Source: CAMDMI01 sp044379485 (GTDB lineage Bacteria > Bacteroidota > Bacteroidia > Cytophagales > Flexibacteraceae). Taken from it: DNA of 59,394 bases. A model generated the notes under the pieces. That model did no database searches. It was not told the origin of the DNA and saw nothing but the letters and a program-made list of their open reading frames with translations. How positions within the stretch are numbered: the first letter of the stretch is position 1; each line of letters opens with the position of its first letter. This document shows, in pieces, positions 8,478 to 17,820 of this stretch. The stretch is from assembly GCA_044379485.1 (NCBI GenBank), contig JBIPOE010000018.1, positions 1 to 59,394 of the forward strand. Direction: 5' to 3'. Both the position numbers and the translations under genes were made by a program.

Positions 8478-9728
8478 TTAAATTGGTTCTGCATGCATCC
8501 ACCTGCCTAAAAAATTGGTCATATAGGGGTGTGTAAAACCAGTACTCCCAGTTCCATAAAAATCACCATTTTCAACCAATATAAAACCTGCTCCTCCTAA
8601 AAGCCAATCAGATTCTTCGTTGTTGACTACAATTCTGGTTCCAATCTTGTAGGTTCCCACGGTAAATGGAAAATTAGGTACAACACACTTAATCTGAAGA
8701 AGTTGATTAGGTTCAGCTTCAAAATAAACTGCCTGATAGGAGCTGTATAGAACTCCCATATTTCCCTCTTCAGCATCATAAAAGTTTAAGCCAAAATCAA
8801 TGTTTTTGGCCTTTTCAGGTCCGCATTTCAGTGTAAAACAAAAGACTATATCTTCACCAGTTAATATCGTTTCAATATTATTGCCAGACATATCCTGCAC
8901 ATAACAATCAACCAGGATAACAGCTTTATTTCCAGATCTATCTGTTCTCAAGGCAAGACCTGTGGTTTCAATTAAACCTTTGTTGGCAGCCGTATATGCT
9001 TCAGTTACACTTTGAACTGGTCCGGTTGATTTCAGCAATCCCTTTTCCAGAAAAAGACCATAGTTGCAAAGTGACTTAACAGCAGACATATTATGGCTCA
9101 CAAAAAGGACAGTTCTTCCCTCATTGCCAGTGACCTCTTTCATTTTTCCAAGGCACTTTTTCTGAAAATCAACATCACCAACGGCTAAAACTTCGTCAAT
9201 AATCATGATTTCAGTTTCCAGATGTGCCGCCACAGCAAATGCCAATCGCACGTACATTCCTGAGCTATAGCGTTTAACAGGGGTGTCTATAAATCTGGAA
9301 ACCCCAGAAAATTCAACGATTTCATCAAATTTCGATCTAATGTCTCTATTTGACATGCCCATAATTGCCCCATTTAGAAAGATGTTTTCTCTACCCGTCA
9401 ATTCGGGATGAAAACCTGTTCCTACTTCTAGGAGTGAAGAAATTTTCCCACTAATTTTTATTGAACCGGAACTTGGGGCAGTTGTCCTCGAAAGCAACTT
9501 CAATAGTGTTGATTTTCCAGCACCATTTTTCCCTACAATGCCAACTGCATCACCTTTTTTTATGGAGAAATCAACATCTTTTAATGCCCAAATGGTTTGC
9601 TCATCTACTTTCTCTTTTTGGGAACTTGAGAAAAGCCCCAAAACATCCTGAACTAAAGACTTTGTTCCAACTGTACCAAGGCGATAGCTTTTTCCAAGGT
9701 TTTCTACCTTAATCGCAATTTCACTCAT
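8478..9728 (-). CDS. Polysaccharide ABC exporter, ATP-binding subunit with Wzt-like C-terminal domain
   Basis: A 416-residue ATPase of the KpsT/Wzt/TagH type. It shows Walker A (GIVGKNGAGKSTLLKLL), the signature YSSGMYVRLAFAVAAH, Walker B (IMIIDEVLAVGD) and the switch histidine in LFVSHNMSAVKS. The nucleotide-binding domain ends near residue 240. The remaining 170 residues form a beta-rich domain like the Wzt carbohydrate-binding domain, which in O-antigen exporters recognises the chain terminus before export. The start lies one base after the permease stop, so translation is probably coupled. The C-terminal domain implies that a specific glycan end group is recognised; the neighbouring transferase may make it. 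Confidence 0.88.
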   Translation of the reverse strand: MSEIAIKVENLGKSYRLGTVGTKSLVQDVLGLFSSSQKEKVDEQTIWALKDVDFSIKKGDAVGIVGKNGAGKSTLLKLLSRTTAPSSGSIKISGKISSLLEVGTGFHPELTGRENIFLNGAIMGMSNRDIRSKFDEIVEFSGVSRFIDTPVKRYSSGMYVRLAFAVAAHLETEIMIIDEVLAVGDVDFQKKCLGKMKEVTGNEGRTVLFVSHNMSAVKSLCNYGLFLEKGLLKSTGPVQSVTEAYTAANKGLIETTGLALRTDRSGNKAVILVDCYVQDMSGNNIETILTGEDIVFCFTLKCGPEKAKNIDFGLNFYDAEEGNMGVLYSSYQAVYFEAEPNQLLQIKCVVPNFPFTVGTYKIGTRIVVNNEESDWLLGGAGFILVENGDFYGTGSTGFTHPYMTNFLGRWMHAEPI

Positions 9729-9729
9729 T

Positions 9730-10581
9730 TTAAACGGTATCTATCGAAGTACGTTCAGCTTTGTTGAACATGATTAAACCAGCAAAAAAAAGAAATATTC
9801 CCCCACCGAAACTAATAAGCAGGCTTCGTTCCTGAAAAGATCCCATTCCTAAAAATGCATATCTAAATGCCTCAAAAACAGGACTTAAAGGATTGATGAT
9901 ATTGATCCATTTGAACTTATCAGGTACAATAGACATGGGATAAATTATAGGTGTGGCGTACATCAGGAGTTGAGTTCCAAATGCTAAAAAATGTGTCAAA
10001 TCCCTGTATCTTGTCGTAAATGCTGAAACCATCATACCCATTCCAAGAGAATATAAACCAACAATAAAAATCAGGAGCGGAAGTAAAAATATGTGCCAAT
10101 CAGGGTGAATTTCAGCCTTCGTGAATATCAGGTAATAGAAAAAGAAAAGCAAAAACAATAAAAACTGAATGAAAAAGTTAACGAGACTTGCTAGCATTCC
10201 AGAAACCGGAAGTACCAATCTGGGAAAATATACTTTTCCAAAAATTGGCGCATTTGAAATAAAAGTCGAGGAACATTTCAAAAACGATGAATTGAAGAAA
10301 TTCCAAAGTACAATTCCAGGTAAATAGAACAAAATTTGCGGCATTCCGCCTATTGGAATTCGGGCAATAACTCCAAAAATTAAAGAGTAAACCAAGGTTG
10401 TGAGTAAGGGTTGAAGCACAAACCACAAAGGTCCTAAAACGGTTTGTTTATACGTGGGAACCAACTCTCGTCTCACAAAGAGCGCTATTAAGTCTCTATA
10501 CTGCCAAAATTCTTTGAGTTTTAGATCAAAAAGACGGCCTTTCGGGCGAATTTCAAGGCTCCAGTTTTCTTTTTCTTTCAA
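9730..10581 (-). CDS. Polysaccharide ABC exporter, permease subunit (ABC-2 type)
   Basis: A 283-residue ABC-2 family permease of the Wzm/KpsM/TagG class. The N-terminus is a cytoplasmic stretch with the family signature ELVPTYKQTVLGPLWFVLQP around residues 39-58, followed by about six hydrophobic helices. YPMSIVPDKFKWINIINPLSPVFEAFRY before the last helices is typical. With the ATPase it should move an undecaprenyl-linked glycan across the inner membrane. It is the first gene of the unit permease-ATPase-transferase, with about 400 non-coding bases upstream. Confidence 0.9.
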   Translation of the reverse strand: MKEKENWSLEIRPKGRLFDLKLKEFWQYRDLIALFVRRELVPTYKQTVLGPLWFVLQPLLTTLVYSLIFGVIARIPIGGMPQILFYLPGIVLWNFFNSSFLKCSSTFISNAPIFGKVYFPRLVLPVSGMLASLVNFFIQFLLFLLFFFYYLIFTKAEIHPDWHIFLLPLLIFIVGLYSLGMGMMVSAFTTRYRDLTHFLAFGTQLLMYATPIIYPMSIVPDKFKWINIINPLSPVFEAFRYAFLGMGSFQERSLLISFGGGIFLFFAGLIMFNKAERTSIDTV

Positions 10582-10937
10582 ATGAAATGCTACAAATAAG
10601 GAATTCTAAACCATAATTTTAAGTTAAAAATCAGCCAGAATTTGGGTGCAATAATAGGTGAAATATGCCACTATACAAGTCGGAAGAATAGGTTATGACA
10701 TATTTTAACTCCAGAAATTAAAGCCAATAAAAACTTGAAAATATTTCTTTTGCAGCTTAAAAGTGCTTGCAAATTTTGGTTTTTAAAGCAATTCGATTTT
10801 AAAGTTGGGTACTTTAAACAGGCACCAAAATAGGTTTTGTTTTTTGATTTTTTAATCTTTAAATTATTACCAGTTCGAATTATTGGTATTCAAAATCTGA
10901 TTAATATTATTAAAACAATTTTTGATTTTTTCTATTT
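10582..10937. other. AT-rich spacer between divergent export and phenylacetate units
   Basis: About 355 bases upstream of the paa operator with no coding potential that I can support. It must hold the promoter for the exporter unit, but I could not place it with confidence. Confidence 0.45.
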
Positions 10938-10958
10938 AACTAACAATCGTTAGTTTTG
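10938..10958 (+). promoter_or_regulatory. Palindromic operator overlapping the -7 box of the paa operon
   Basis: AACTAACAATCGTTAGTT (10938-10955) has two perfect 7-base arms around a 4-base centre. Its right arm overlaps TAGTTTTG (10951-10958), a match to the TAnnTTTG box. The GTG of paaE follows 22 bases later. A dyad of this size and form, with ACTAAC/GTTAGT arms, is what a TetR-family repressor binds. PaaR-type TetR regulators control phenylacetate genes in several phyla, so repression released by phenylacetyl-CoA is a reasonable inference. No regulator gene is present in this window. Confidence 0.6.
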
Positions 10959-10980
10959 CCTTTATCAAATTAAAAATCAA

Positions 10981-12060
10981 GTGGCTCAACAGTTTTACTC
11001 CCTCAAAATTAAGGACATAGTTAAAACTACTGCAGATTGTTCTGTTTTAAGTTTTGAGGTTCCCACTAATCTGGAAAAGGAATTTTCATTTCGGCAAGGA
11101 CAACATCTTACTTTGAAAACCAACATCAATGGAGAAGAAGTTCGAAGAAGTTATTCGCTTTGTTCCAGCCCAATGGATGGTGCATGGCAGGTGGCTGTGA
11201 AGCAAATTGAAGACGGGGTTTTCTCTGGTTTTGTAAATGAAAAGTTAAAGATTGGAGATTACCTTGATGTCATGAATCCGCACGGTAATTTCTTTGTAGA
11301 AACGGATTCAGAATCAGAAAAACAATATGTGGCATTTGCGGCTGGGAGTGGGATTACTCCAATCCTTTCCATATTAAAAACCCATCTTCAAGCTGAGCCA
11401 AAAGCTAAGTTTTCATTGTTTTATACCAATCAAAATGTAGCATCTATCATTTTAAAAGAGGAAATAGATGCACTTAAAAATCAATATCTAGAACGATTTG
11501 AACCATATTATTTTTTAACCCAGGAGGAGAGAGATGTTTCCCTTTTTAACGGAAGAATGGATGAGGAGAAATTAGAAAAAATAGCCACGTATTTCCTTGA
11601 TCTTCCAAATGTTGATCACTTTTTTTTATGCGGTCCTGAAGAACTTATTTTTAAGATTAGAGACTTTTTGTTGGCAAAAGGAGTGGATGGCAAAAGAATT
11701 CATTTTGAGTTATTTACCACAAGTGCCAGCCAAAATAGAATCAAAAAAGTTAAAGTAGATTCAGCTTCTAATGCCAGCCAGTTCTCAGAAATTGTGGTAA
11801 AAGAGGGTGGTAAAAGTTTCAAATTTAAAATGGCCCGAGATGCTGATAGTATTCTCGAAGCAGCTTTAAAACTCAATTCGGGTTTGCCATTTGCCTGTAA
11901 AGGTGGCGTTTGCTGTACATGTAAAGCAAAACTTTTGGAGGGTAAAGTAGAAATGGAAGTAAATTACGCCTTGGAAAAGGAGCAAGTGGCGGCAGGTTAT
12001 ATTTTGACATGCCAGGCTATACCATTAACTGAAAATGTAGTTGTAGATTTTGATCAATAA
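10981..12060 (+). CDS. paaE: Phenylacetyl-CoA epoxidase reductase subunit
   Basis: A 359-residue reductase that passes electrons from NAD(P)H to the PaaA di-iron site for ring 1,2-epoxidation of phenylacetyl-CoA. Seen: an FAD-binding domain with RRSYSLCSSP near residues 54-63, a nucleotide-binding domain with AAGSGITPILSI and FLCGPEELI, and a C-terminal plant-type 2Fe-2S ferredoxin with CKGGVCCTCKAK and the last cysteine in ILTCQAI. The length matches known PaaE. It begins with GTG; no ATG fits the fold start. It is the first gene of the unit, with the order E-A-B-C-D rather than the A-B-C-D-E order of E. coli. The promoter and palindrome lie directly upstream. Confidence 0.95.
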   Translation: MAQQFYSLKIKDIVKTTADCSVLSFEVPTNLEKEFSFRQGQHLTLKTNINGEEVRRSYSLCSSPMDGAWQVAVKQIEDGVFSGFVNEKLKIGDYLDVMNPHGNFFVETDSESEKQYVAFAAGSGITPILSILKTHLQAEPKAKFSLFYTNQNVASIILKEEIDALKNQYLERFEPYYFLTQEERDVSLFNGRMDEEKLEKIATYFLDLPNVDHFFLCGPEELIFKIRDFLLAKGVDGKRIHFELFTTSASQNRIKKVKVDSASNASQFSEIVVKEGGKSFKFKMARDADSILEAALKLNSGLPFACKGGVCCTCKAKLLEGKVEMEVNYALEKEQVAAGYILTCQAIPLTENVVVDFDQ

Positions 12061-12065
12061 TATTT

Positions 12066-13013
12066 ATGCACCTAAATACTGACCAATTGGAAGTTGATTT
12101 CCAGGCCAAAATTGATAAAGGCCAAAGCATCGAGCCAAAAGACTGGATGCCAGAGAAATACCGAAAGACACACATCCGGCAAATTTCTCAGCATGCACAT
12201 TCTGAAATTGTGGGAATGTTGCCGGAGGGAAACTGGATAACCAGAGCACCATCTTTAAAAAGAAAGGCCACCTTATTGGCCAAGGTTCAGGATGAGGCAG
12301 GCCATGGTTTGTACCTGTATTCTGCGGCTGAAACCTTGGGCATATCCAGAGATGAATTGTATGAACAATTGCATTCCGGAAAGGCCAAATATTCCAGTAT
12401 TTTCAATTATCCTGCGGTGACCTGGGCAGATATGGGTACTGTTGGATGGTTGGTAGATGGTGCAGCCATTATGAACCAGGTGATGTTAACCCGCACATCT
12501 TTTGGACCTTATGCAAGAGCTATGGTAAGAATTTGCAAAGAGGAAAGTTTTCACCAAAGGCAAGGATTTGAAATAATGTTGACCCTCTGTAATGGGACTG
12601 AAGTTCAAAAGAGAATGGCTCAGGATGCCTTAAACCGTTGGTGGTGGCCATCGCTAATGATGTTTGGTCCAAGAGATGAAGAATCCACACATACAGAACA
12701 AGCCATGAAGTGGAAAATCAAACTTAAAAGTAATGATGAGCTTAGGCAACAGTTTGTAGATCAGACTGTTCCACAGGCTGAAATACTTGGTTTGACAATT
12801 CCTGATCCGGATTTAAAGTGGAATGAAGCCCGAGGTCATTACGATTTCGGAAAAATAAATTGGGATGAGTTTTGGCAAGTTGTTGCCGGAAACGGACCTT
12901 GCAACAAGGAACGATTGGAGGCTAGAAAAAATGCCTGGACCAATGGCGAATGGGTGCGAGATGCCGCCTTGGCCTATGCTGAAAAACAAGTTGAATTAAA
13001 AGAAGCAGTCTAA
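12066..13013 (+). CDS. paaA: Phenylacetyl-CoA epoxidase catalytic subunit
   Basis: A 315-residue di-iron subunit that carries out oxygen insertion into the phenylacetyl-CoA ring. Ferritin-like helices carry the iron ligands: VQDEAGHGLYLYSAAE and ICKEESFHQRQGFEIM contain the two ExxH-type motifs. HIRQISQHAHSEIVGMLPEGNWITRAPSL and RWWWPSLMMFGPRDEESTHTEQAM are highly typical of PaaA. It starts five bases after the paaE stop. PaaA works in a complex with PaaC (structural) and PaaB, all of which are encoded next to it. Confidence 0.97.
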   Translation: MHLNTDQLEVDFQAKIDKGQSIEPKDWMPEKYRKTHIRQISQHAHSEIVGMLPEGNWITRAPSLKRKATLLAKVQDEAGHGLYLYSAAETLGISRDELYEQLHSGKAKYSSIFNYPAVTWADMGTVGWLVDGAAIMNQVMLTRTSFGPYARAMVRICKEESFHQRQGFEIMLTLCNGTEVQKRMAQDALNRWWWPSLMMFGPRDEESTHTEQAMKWKIKLKSNDELRQQFVDQTVPQAEILGLTIPDPDLKWNEARGHYDFGKINWDEFWQVVAGNGPCNKERLEARKNAWTNGEWVRDAALAYAEKQVELKEAV

Positions 13014-13026
13014 CCATTAAGTAGAT

Positions 13027-13311
13027 ATGAAAAAAGAATGGCCCGTTTGGGAAGTTTTTATTAGAAGTCGGGCAGGTCTGGACCACCGGCACGTTGGTAG
13101 TATTCATGCGGTTGATGCAAGAATGGCGATTGAAAATGCAAGAGATGTATACACACGGAGACAGGAAGGCGTGAGTATTTGGGTAGTGCCATCAAAAAAT
13201 ATTATCGCTTCTGATCCAGCCGAAAGTGGAGAACTTTTTGAACCAGCAGTGGATAAAATTTACAGGCATCCAACTTTTTATGATTTGCCTGATGAATTAA
13301 CACACATGTAA
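13027..13311 (+). CDS. paaB: Phenylacetyl-CoA epoxidase subunit B
   Basis: A 94-residue subunit of the phenylacetyl-CoA epoxidase. WPVWEVFIRSRAGLDHRHVGSIHAVDARMAIENARDVYTRRQEGVSIWVVPS is the family core almost in full. PaaB has no catalytic centre; in known systems it bridges PaaAC heterodimers and helps the reductase interact with them. It begins 13 bases after the paaA stop, and 36 bases separate it from paaC. The length is normal for the family. Confidence 0.95.
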   Translation: MKKEWPVWEVFIRSRAGLDHRHVGSIHAVDARMAIENARDVYTRRQEGVSIWVVPSKNIIASDPAESGELFEPAVDKIYRHPTFYDLPDELTHM

Positions 13312-13347
13312 AAAAGCATTGCTAATCACCCTTTTAATTCTTTTAAA

Positions 13348-14100
13348 TTGAATTCGCATTTACATCAATATTTACTTCTGCTTGCCGACAATCCTTTGAT
13401 TCTTGGCCACAGACTTTCCGAATTATGCGGCCACGGCCCAAATCTGGAAACGGATATTGCCCTCACCAATATTTCTTTAGACCTTTTCGGGCAGGTTAGA
13501 AACTATTTACAATACGCTGGAGATGTGCAAGGCGAAGGTAAAACAGAAGATGATCTTGCTTTTTTAAGGTATGAGCATGAATATCGGAATGTGGTTTTGG
13601 TAGAACAGCCAAATCGAGATTTTGCCTGGGTAATAGCCCGACAATTCTTTTTTGATGCCTATCATTTGCCTCTTCTTCAGCAGCTTAGCAATAGTAAGGA
13701 TTCTCAAATTTCTGCCATTGCCAATAAATCAATCAAGGAGGTGCAATACCATCACCATTTTTCTTCGGAATGGGTGAAGCGTCTAGGCGATGGAACGGAA
13801 GAAAGCCATCGAAGAATGCAGGATGCCATAAACCATTTCTGGCCATATGCGGGAGAGTTGTTCGAAGAAACTGAAATCGAAAAAGAAGTGAAGGATTCAG
13901 GAATTGGTACTGACTTGCAAATAGTTAAAACCCAATTCAAAGCTTTTACAAATGATATAATACTTCAGGCTACCTTAAAATTACCAGAAACCTCCTGGTC
14001 ACACTCCGGAGGAAAAAAGGGTGTTCATTCTGAGCATTTGGGTTTTATTTTGGCTGACCTTCAATATATGCAAAGGGCATATCCAAACATGACCTGGTAG
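13348..14100 (+). CDS. paaC: Phenylacetyl-CoA epoxidase structural subunit
   Basis: A 250-residue ferritin-like subunit homologous to PaaA but lacking a working di-iron site; it pairs with PaaA for activity and stability. Typical stretches are LADNPLILGHRLSELCGHGPNLETDIALTNISLDLFGQVRNY, RDFAWVIARQFFFDAY and HHHFSSEWVKRLGDGTEESHRRMQ. The start is a TTG at 13348; the frame has no ATG near the fold start, and the first residues (NSHLHQYLLLLADN) match the family. The stop lies two bases before the paaD start. Confidence 0.94.
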   Translation: MNSHLHQYLLLLADNPLILGHRLSELCGHGPNLETDIALTNISLDLFGQVRNYLQYAGDVQGEGKTEDDLAFLRYEHEYRNVVLVEQPNRDFAWVIARQFFFDAYHLPLLQQLSNSKDSQISAIANKSIKEVQYHHHFSSEWVKRLGDGTEESHRRMQDAINHFWPYAGELFEETEIEKEVKDSGIGTDLQIVKTQFKAFTNDIILQATLKLPETSWSHSGGKKGVHSEHLGFILADLQYMQRAYPNMTW

Positions 14101-14102
14101 AA

Positions 14103-14591
14103 ATGGAAAATCGGGAAGAATCGGAGGTTAGAAAGATTTTATCATCGGTCACAGATCCGGAAATTCCTGTTTTGACCATTGATGATTTAGGCATCATCAG
14201 GGAAATAAACGTTTCAGGAAAAAATGTAAAGGTAACCATAACACCCACATATTCAGGCTGCCCTGCAATGGATCATATAACTTCTGATATCAAATTGGCC
14301 TTAGCTGAGGCTGGATATATCCCTGAGGTTGTTTCTGTATTATCAACAGCATGGTCTTCTCTTTGGATTTCTGAAAACGGTAGAAAAAAAATGGAGGCAT
14401 ATGGAATTGCTGCGCCTTTGGAAGCTACAGCAGATAAAAAAGCCTTGATTGGTGGTCAGAAAATAGTAAAATGCACTCGGTGTGGCTCTATCAACACAAG
14501 ACTCATAAGTCAATTTGGTTCAACGGCTTGCAAAGCACTTTTTCAGTGTAATGACTGTTTGGAGCCGTTCGATTATTTTAAGTGTATTTAA
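14103..14591 (+). CDS. paaD: Phenylacetate pathway Fe-S assembly-type protein
   Basis: A 162-residue PaaD/PaaJ protein. The N-terminal MIP18/DUF59 domain (residues 1-100) shows VTDPEIPVLTIDDLGIIREI and TPTYSGCPAMD; the C-terminal zinc ribbon has CTRCGS and CNDC. The family is thought to help assemble or insert the metal centres of the epoxidase complex and is needed for activity in vivo. It is the last gene of the E-A-B-C-D unit. paaZ, paaG, paaH and paaK are not in this window, so the later steps must be encoded elsewhere. Confidence 0.93.
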   Translation: MENREESEVRKILSSVTDPEIPVLTIDDLGIIREINVSGKNVKVTITPTYSGCPAMDHITSDIKLALAEAGYIPEVVSVLSTAWSSLWISENGRKKMEAYGIAAPLEATADKKALIGGQKIVKCTRCGSINTRLISQFGSTACKALFQCNDCLEPFDYFKCI

Positions 14592-14606
14592 GCCTATCAA
14601 TTTGCC

Positions 14607-14634
14607 AAATTCAAAAGGCCAATTTGAATTTTAC
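14607..14634. terminator. Weak AT-rich hairpin between convergent paaD and amylase genes
   Basis: A dyad AAATTCAAA / TTTGAATTT (14607-14615 and 14623-14631) with a 7-base loop, flanked by short T or A runs. It could end transcription in both directions, but the AT-rich stem makes this uncertain. Confidence 0.35.
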
Positions 14635-14717
14635 AACAGAATTAATATCAATTTGGATCCTGGACGCTTTCCAAATAAATGAAATTATTTTTTCGAAATT
14701 GGCCAGATAAATTTGAT

Positions 14718-17585
14718 TTACTCTATGACTACTTTTTCGATTTTTCGCCCTTTATCACCCATCATTTCAAAAAGATAAAGTCCTTTTGGAAAGGGTAGAA
14801 TCAATTCCAGAGTTCCCTGGTTTCTATCTACTTTTTGTGAAATCAGTTTTTTTCCATCTATTGAAAATAAGGTAAACCAAAGCTCTTTTGAATTTTTTGA
14901 ATTGTAATTCAAAATGGCTTTTTGATCCTTAATTGGATTTTCAAAAGCGAATTGTAGGTTATCCCCAGAATTTGAAAATATAGGTGCCTCCACTGAAACC
15001 AAAGTATTTGGCTGATTTCCATAAATCACATAACCTCCATCTGCTTGGAGTGTAAGGTTTTGATTGGTAGCTGTAACGGTTAAAGGTGTATTGTCCAGCA
15101 TATTGTACCATGTTCCAACGTAAGGAAAAAAGGCTGGAAATGTAGCGGCATCATTACTAAAATTGGTATGCACCATTACATAGGACAAGCTTGTGGAAGG
15201 AGTTGTACTTGTCCAAACATCTAATCTTGGCCTTCCTGTGGTACTTAAGTTAAAACTATGTTGGCCTACTTCAAAGAGGTTTTCTTTGGTCCTTAGCCCA
15301 ATCATTTTGGCCCAATCTGAATAAATTTTTCCTCTGTTTGCCATACCAGGCCAGTTTTGAGTCCATTGAGGCTGAGGCTTTGTTTCCAGTCGGCAATCAC
15401 CTACCAATCCATTTGGGCAGGTATTTACAGACATGTTGCAACCCAATTCTGAAAAATGCCAAATCATTTTTGGTCCCGGAACCAGAAAGAAAACAGAACC
15501 TAAAGCAGGCATCCGATCTAAGGCTTTGTTTAAGTTTCCAATAGTTTGACCTGCCTCTGTAAGCGCTTTATAAACCACACGCTCTTCATCGTGGCTTTCC
15601 ATATTACCTTGAATTCTGAAATTGCTCACATCTGTAATTGTGGCAAGGTTTGCATAATTACCTTTCAAAATGTTGGCATATTGGTCGTCTCCACGCCTCC
15701 AGCACATAATCCCTTTGGCTGGATTTTCAGTAAGGCGATAATTGTTAAACTCATTGATTTCCCCAAAAGCCCAATGTTCAAAAATGACATAAAAGTTTGG
15801 ATCAATTTCCCATTGTTTGTCTGCATACCATTTCAGTTTTGTAATGCGGTCCGGCTGATTGCTTAGTGTGCAATTTTGGTCATTGGCGGTGCAGGCATTG
15901 GTAAAACCTTGCGTTAAATCCCATCTGAAACCATCAATTTTGAATTCATTGATCCATTGCTCAACGGTCCTGATGGAGTAGGTGTTGGTCAAATTATCAG
16001 GCTCTCTGAAGTGATTAAGATCTGCACCCACATTTAAGCTGTGCCTGGGGACAACGTTACAATATGGGTTGTCTGGAGAAATTCCATCTGCCCATCCATC
16101 GTTATTGGCATCTATCATCCACATTCTATGAAGCGGAGAAGGTTCAAAAACATGGTTCAAAGCCAAATCCAGAATAACAGCAATGCCATTTTGGTGGCAT
16201 AAATCGATAAACTCTTTCAACTTTGCGGGTGGGCCGTAACGTTTGTCGGTTGCCAAATGAAAGGTTGGATTGTAACCCCAGCTCATATTTCCTTCAAATT
16301 CCATAATCGGCATCAATTGTATAGCGTTGATATTTAGGTTCTTAAAGTAATCAAAACGATTGATCAAGTCCTGATAGGTCCGGCTGGCATCAAAGTCACG
16401 AATAAGCAATTCATATATGACCAAGTCTTTTCTGTTTAAATTGACATTGGCTTTGTTTGTACTTGTCCAATTGTATTGCCAATAGGCTGTTGCACCCGTT
16501 TGAATTACGGAAACTTCTCTTTGCTGCCTTGGAGCAATATTTTTATATTGGGGTAATCCTGGAAAAGTATTTAGCGAAATCACCTCGTTGTCATCAAACT
16601 GAGATAAAACCAATGTGGAAAATGGATCTGCAGTTTTGACTACTTTTGGAGATCCAGCTGCTGGAGTATTGTCGCAAACCCAATATTGGAATGCATACCA
16701 GGAACCAGATACCAAACCAGAAATCTCCAACCAAAACTTTCCGGAAACAGGATCTTTTTTCATAGAATAACTGGCTCCCGGCTCCCAATTGTTAAAATTA
16801 CCTGCCACAAAAACGAAGTCTTTTCCTGGAGCATTGAGTACCAAAGTTGCCTTGCTGGCATCGTTTGCATTGTAGTTTACGCCATCTTTTAAACCCACTG
16901 GAATGGCTTCAGAACTGGCAGTACCTTGTGGAAAAATACCAAACTTTTTTTCAATGGAAATGGTGCCTTTTGACGATTTCAAAACATATTGGCCATAAAC
17001 AGGACTTGAAATAGAATACGAAAAACTGGATCCGGAAGGCACAGAATCCAAAACAAGACCATTAGGATTTCGAAGAACAAAGCCTGCTGTACCCGTTATG
17101 GTTTGGGCTTGCACATTTACATTTCCATTGGTCCAAAATGTATATGAGTTTTGAATTGGTGCTGTTAAATTGACATCAAAAGCATCCACATCAATCGATA
17201 AATCAACAGTTTTAGGATTGCCTGAAGCACTTCGAACCACCAAATTTATTTTGGTGATGTTGCCAATTGGGTTGTTATAAAAACTTTTTATACTTGGGCT
17301 GAAAACCAATTTGTATTGATTTCCGGAAACAGGCATCATAGCAGGTTGATTGGAATTATTTGCCCAATCACCTCTTGTATTTACCCATGCTATACCATTA
17401 ACCGTAACTCCTGTATGGGCATAAATTGTTCCGGTTGAGCCAGCCAATGGTGTACCAGTGGCGTCAAATAAAAGCGTAGCAGATTGGCTTTGATCTGGGG
17501 TAATGCCGCCTAACCAGGACAGTTGGGCATACATCTGATTTCCAAAAAGGAAAATAGTTAGAAGTAAAAGAATGTATTTGTTCAT
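14718..17585 (-). CDS. Secreted GH13 alpha-amylase-family protein with T9SS sorting domain
   Basis: A 955-residue glycan hydrolase, exported by Sec and then T9SS. Order seen: signal peptide (1-20); N-terminal beta-sandwich domains; a CBM48-like module with FVFVAGNFNNWEPGA near 255-275; the GH13 barrel from about 385; a C-terminal beta domain; and a type A T9SS sorting domain ending in KGLYLFEMMGDKGRKIEKVVIE. The GH13 motifs are DLALNHVF (region I), GFRWDLTQGF with the nucleophile Asp near 555, FEHWAF with the acid Glu near 603, and ESHDEER (region IV) near 665. All three catalytic acids are present. The substrate is probably starch, glycogen or maltodextrin. An adjacent secreted hydrolase gene follows the same strand. 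Confidence 0.9.
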   Translation of the reverse strand: MNKYILLLLTIFLFGNQMYAQLSWLGGITPDQSQSATLLFDATGTPLAGSTGTIYAHTGVTVNGIAWVNTRGDWANNSNQPAMMPVSGNQYKLVFSPSIKSFYNNPIGNITKINLVVRSASGNPKTVDLSIDVDAFDVNLTAPIQNSYTFWTNGNVNVQAQTITGTAGFVLRNPNGLVLDSVPSGSSFSYSISSPVYGQYVLKSSKGTISIEKKFGIFPQGTASSEAIPVGLKDGVNYNANDASKATLVLNAPGKDFVFVAGNFNNWEPGASYSMKKDPVSGKFWLEISGLVSGSWYAFQYWVCDNTPAAGSPKVVKTADPFSTLVLSQFDDNEVISLNTFPGLPQYKNIAPRQQREVSVIQTGATAYWQYNWTSTNKANVNLNRKDLVIYELLIRDFDASRTYQDLINRFDYFKNLNINAIQLMPIMEFEGNMSWGYNPTFHLATDKRYGPPAKLKEFIDLCHQNGIAVILDLALNHVFEPSPLHRMWMIDANNDGWADGISPDNPYCNVVPRHSLNVGADLNHFREPDNLTNTYSIRTVEQWINEFKIDGFRWDLTQGFTNACTANDQNCTLSNQPDRITKLKWYADKQWEIDPNFYVIFEHWAFGEINEFNNYRLTENPAKGIMCWRRGDDQYANILKGNYANLATITDVSNFRIQGNMESHDEERVVYKALTEAGQTIGNLNKALDRMPALGSVFFLVPGPKMIWHFSELGCNMSVNTCPNGLVGDCRLETKPQPQWTQNWPGMANRGKIYSDWAKMIGLRTKENLFEVGQHSFNLSTTGRPRLDVWTSTTPSTSLSYVMVHTNFSNDAATFPAFFPYVGTWYNMLDNTPLTVTATNQNLTLQADGGYVIYGNQPNTLVSVEAPIFSNSGDNLQFAFENPIKDQKAILNYNSKNSKELWFTLFSIDGKKLISQKVDRNQGTLELILPFPKGLYLFEMMGDKGRKIEKVVIE

Positions 17586-17820
17586 TTTGTAAAAGCAAGA
17601 TATAATCGATAGAATTTAAAATAATGATGTAGTGGCAAATATCGCTTATAAATCTGGTAAACAATCGAGGCTAGGTTCCATTTTTTTTTAAAGTTTCTGA
17701 GGTTTTTCCAATGCTAATTGGTCCAGAAATCGAAAGAGCGGCAATTTCAAAAATTTGCCACTCTAAAAAGAAATGTTTGATGAAAAATCAATTCAGTGAA
17801 ACGAATGAATTTTTAGGAAT

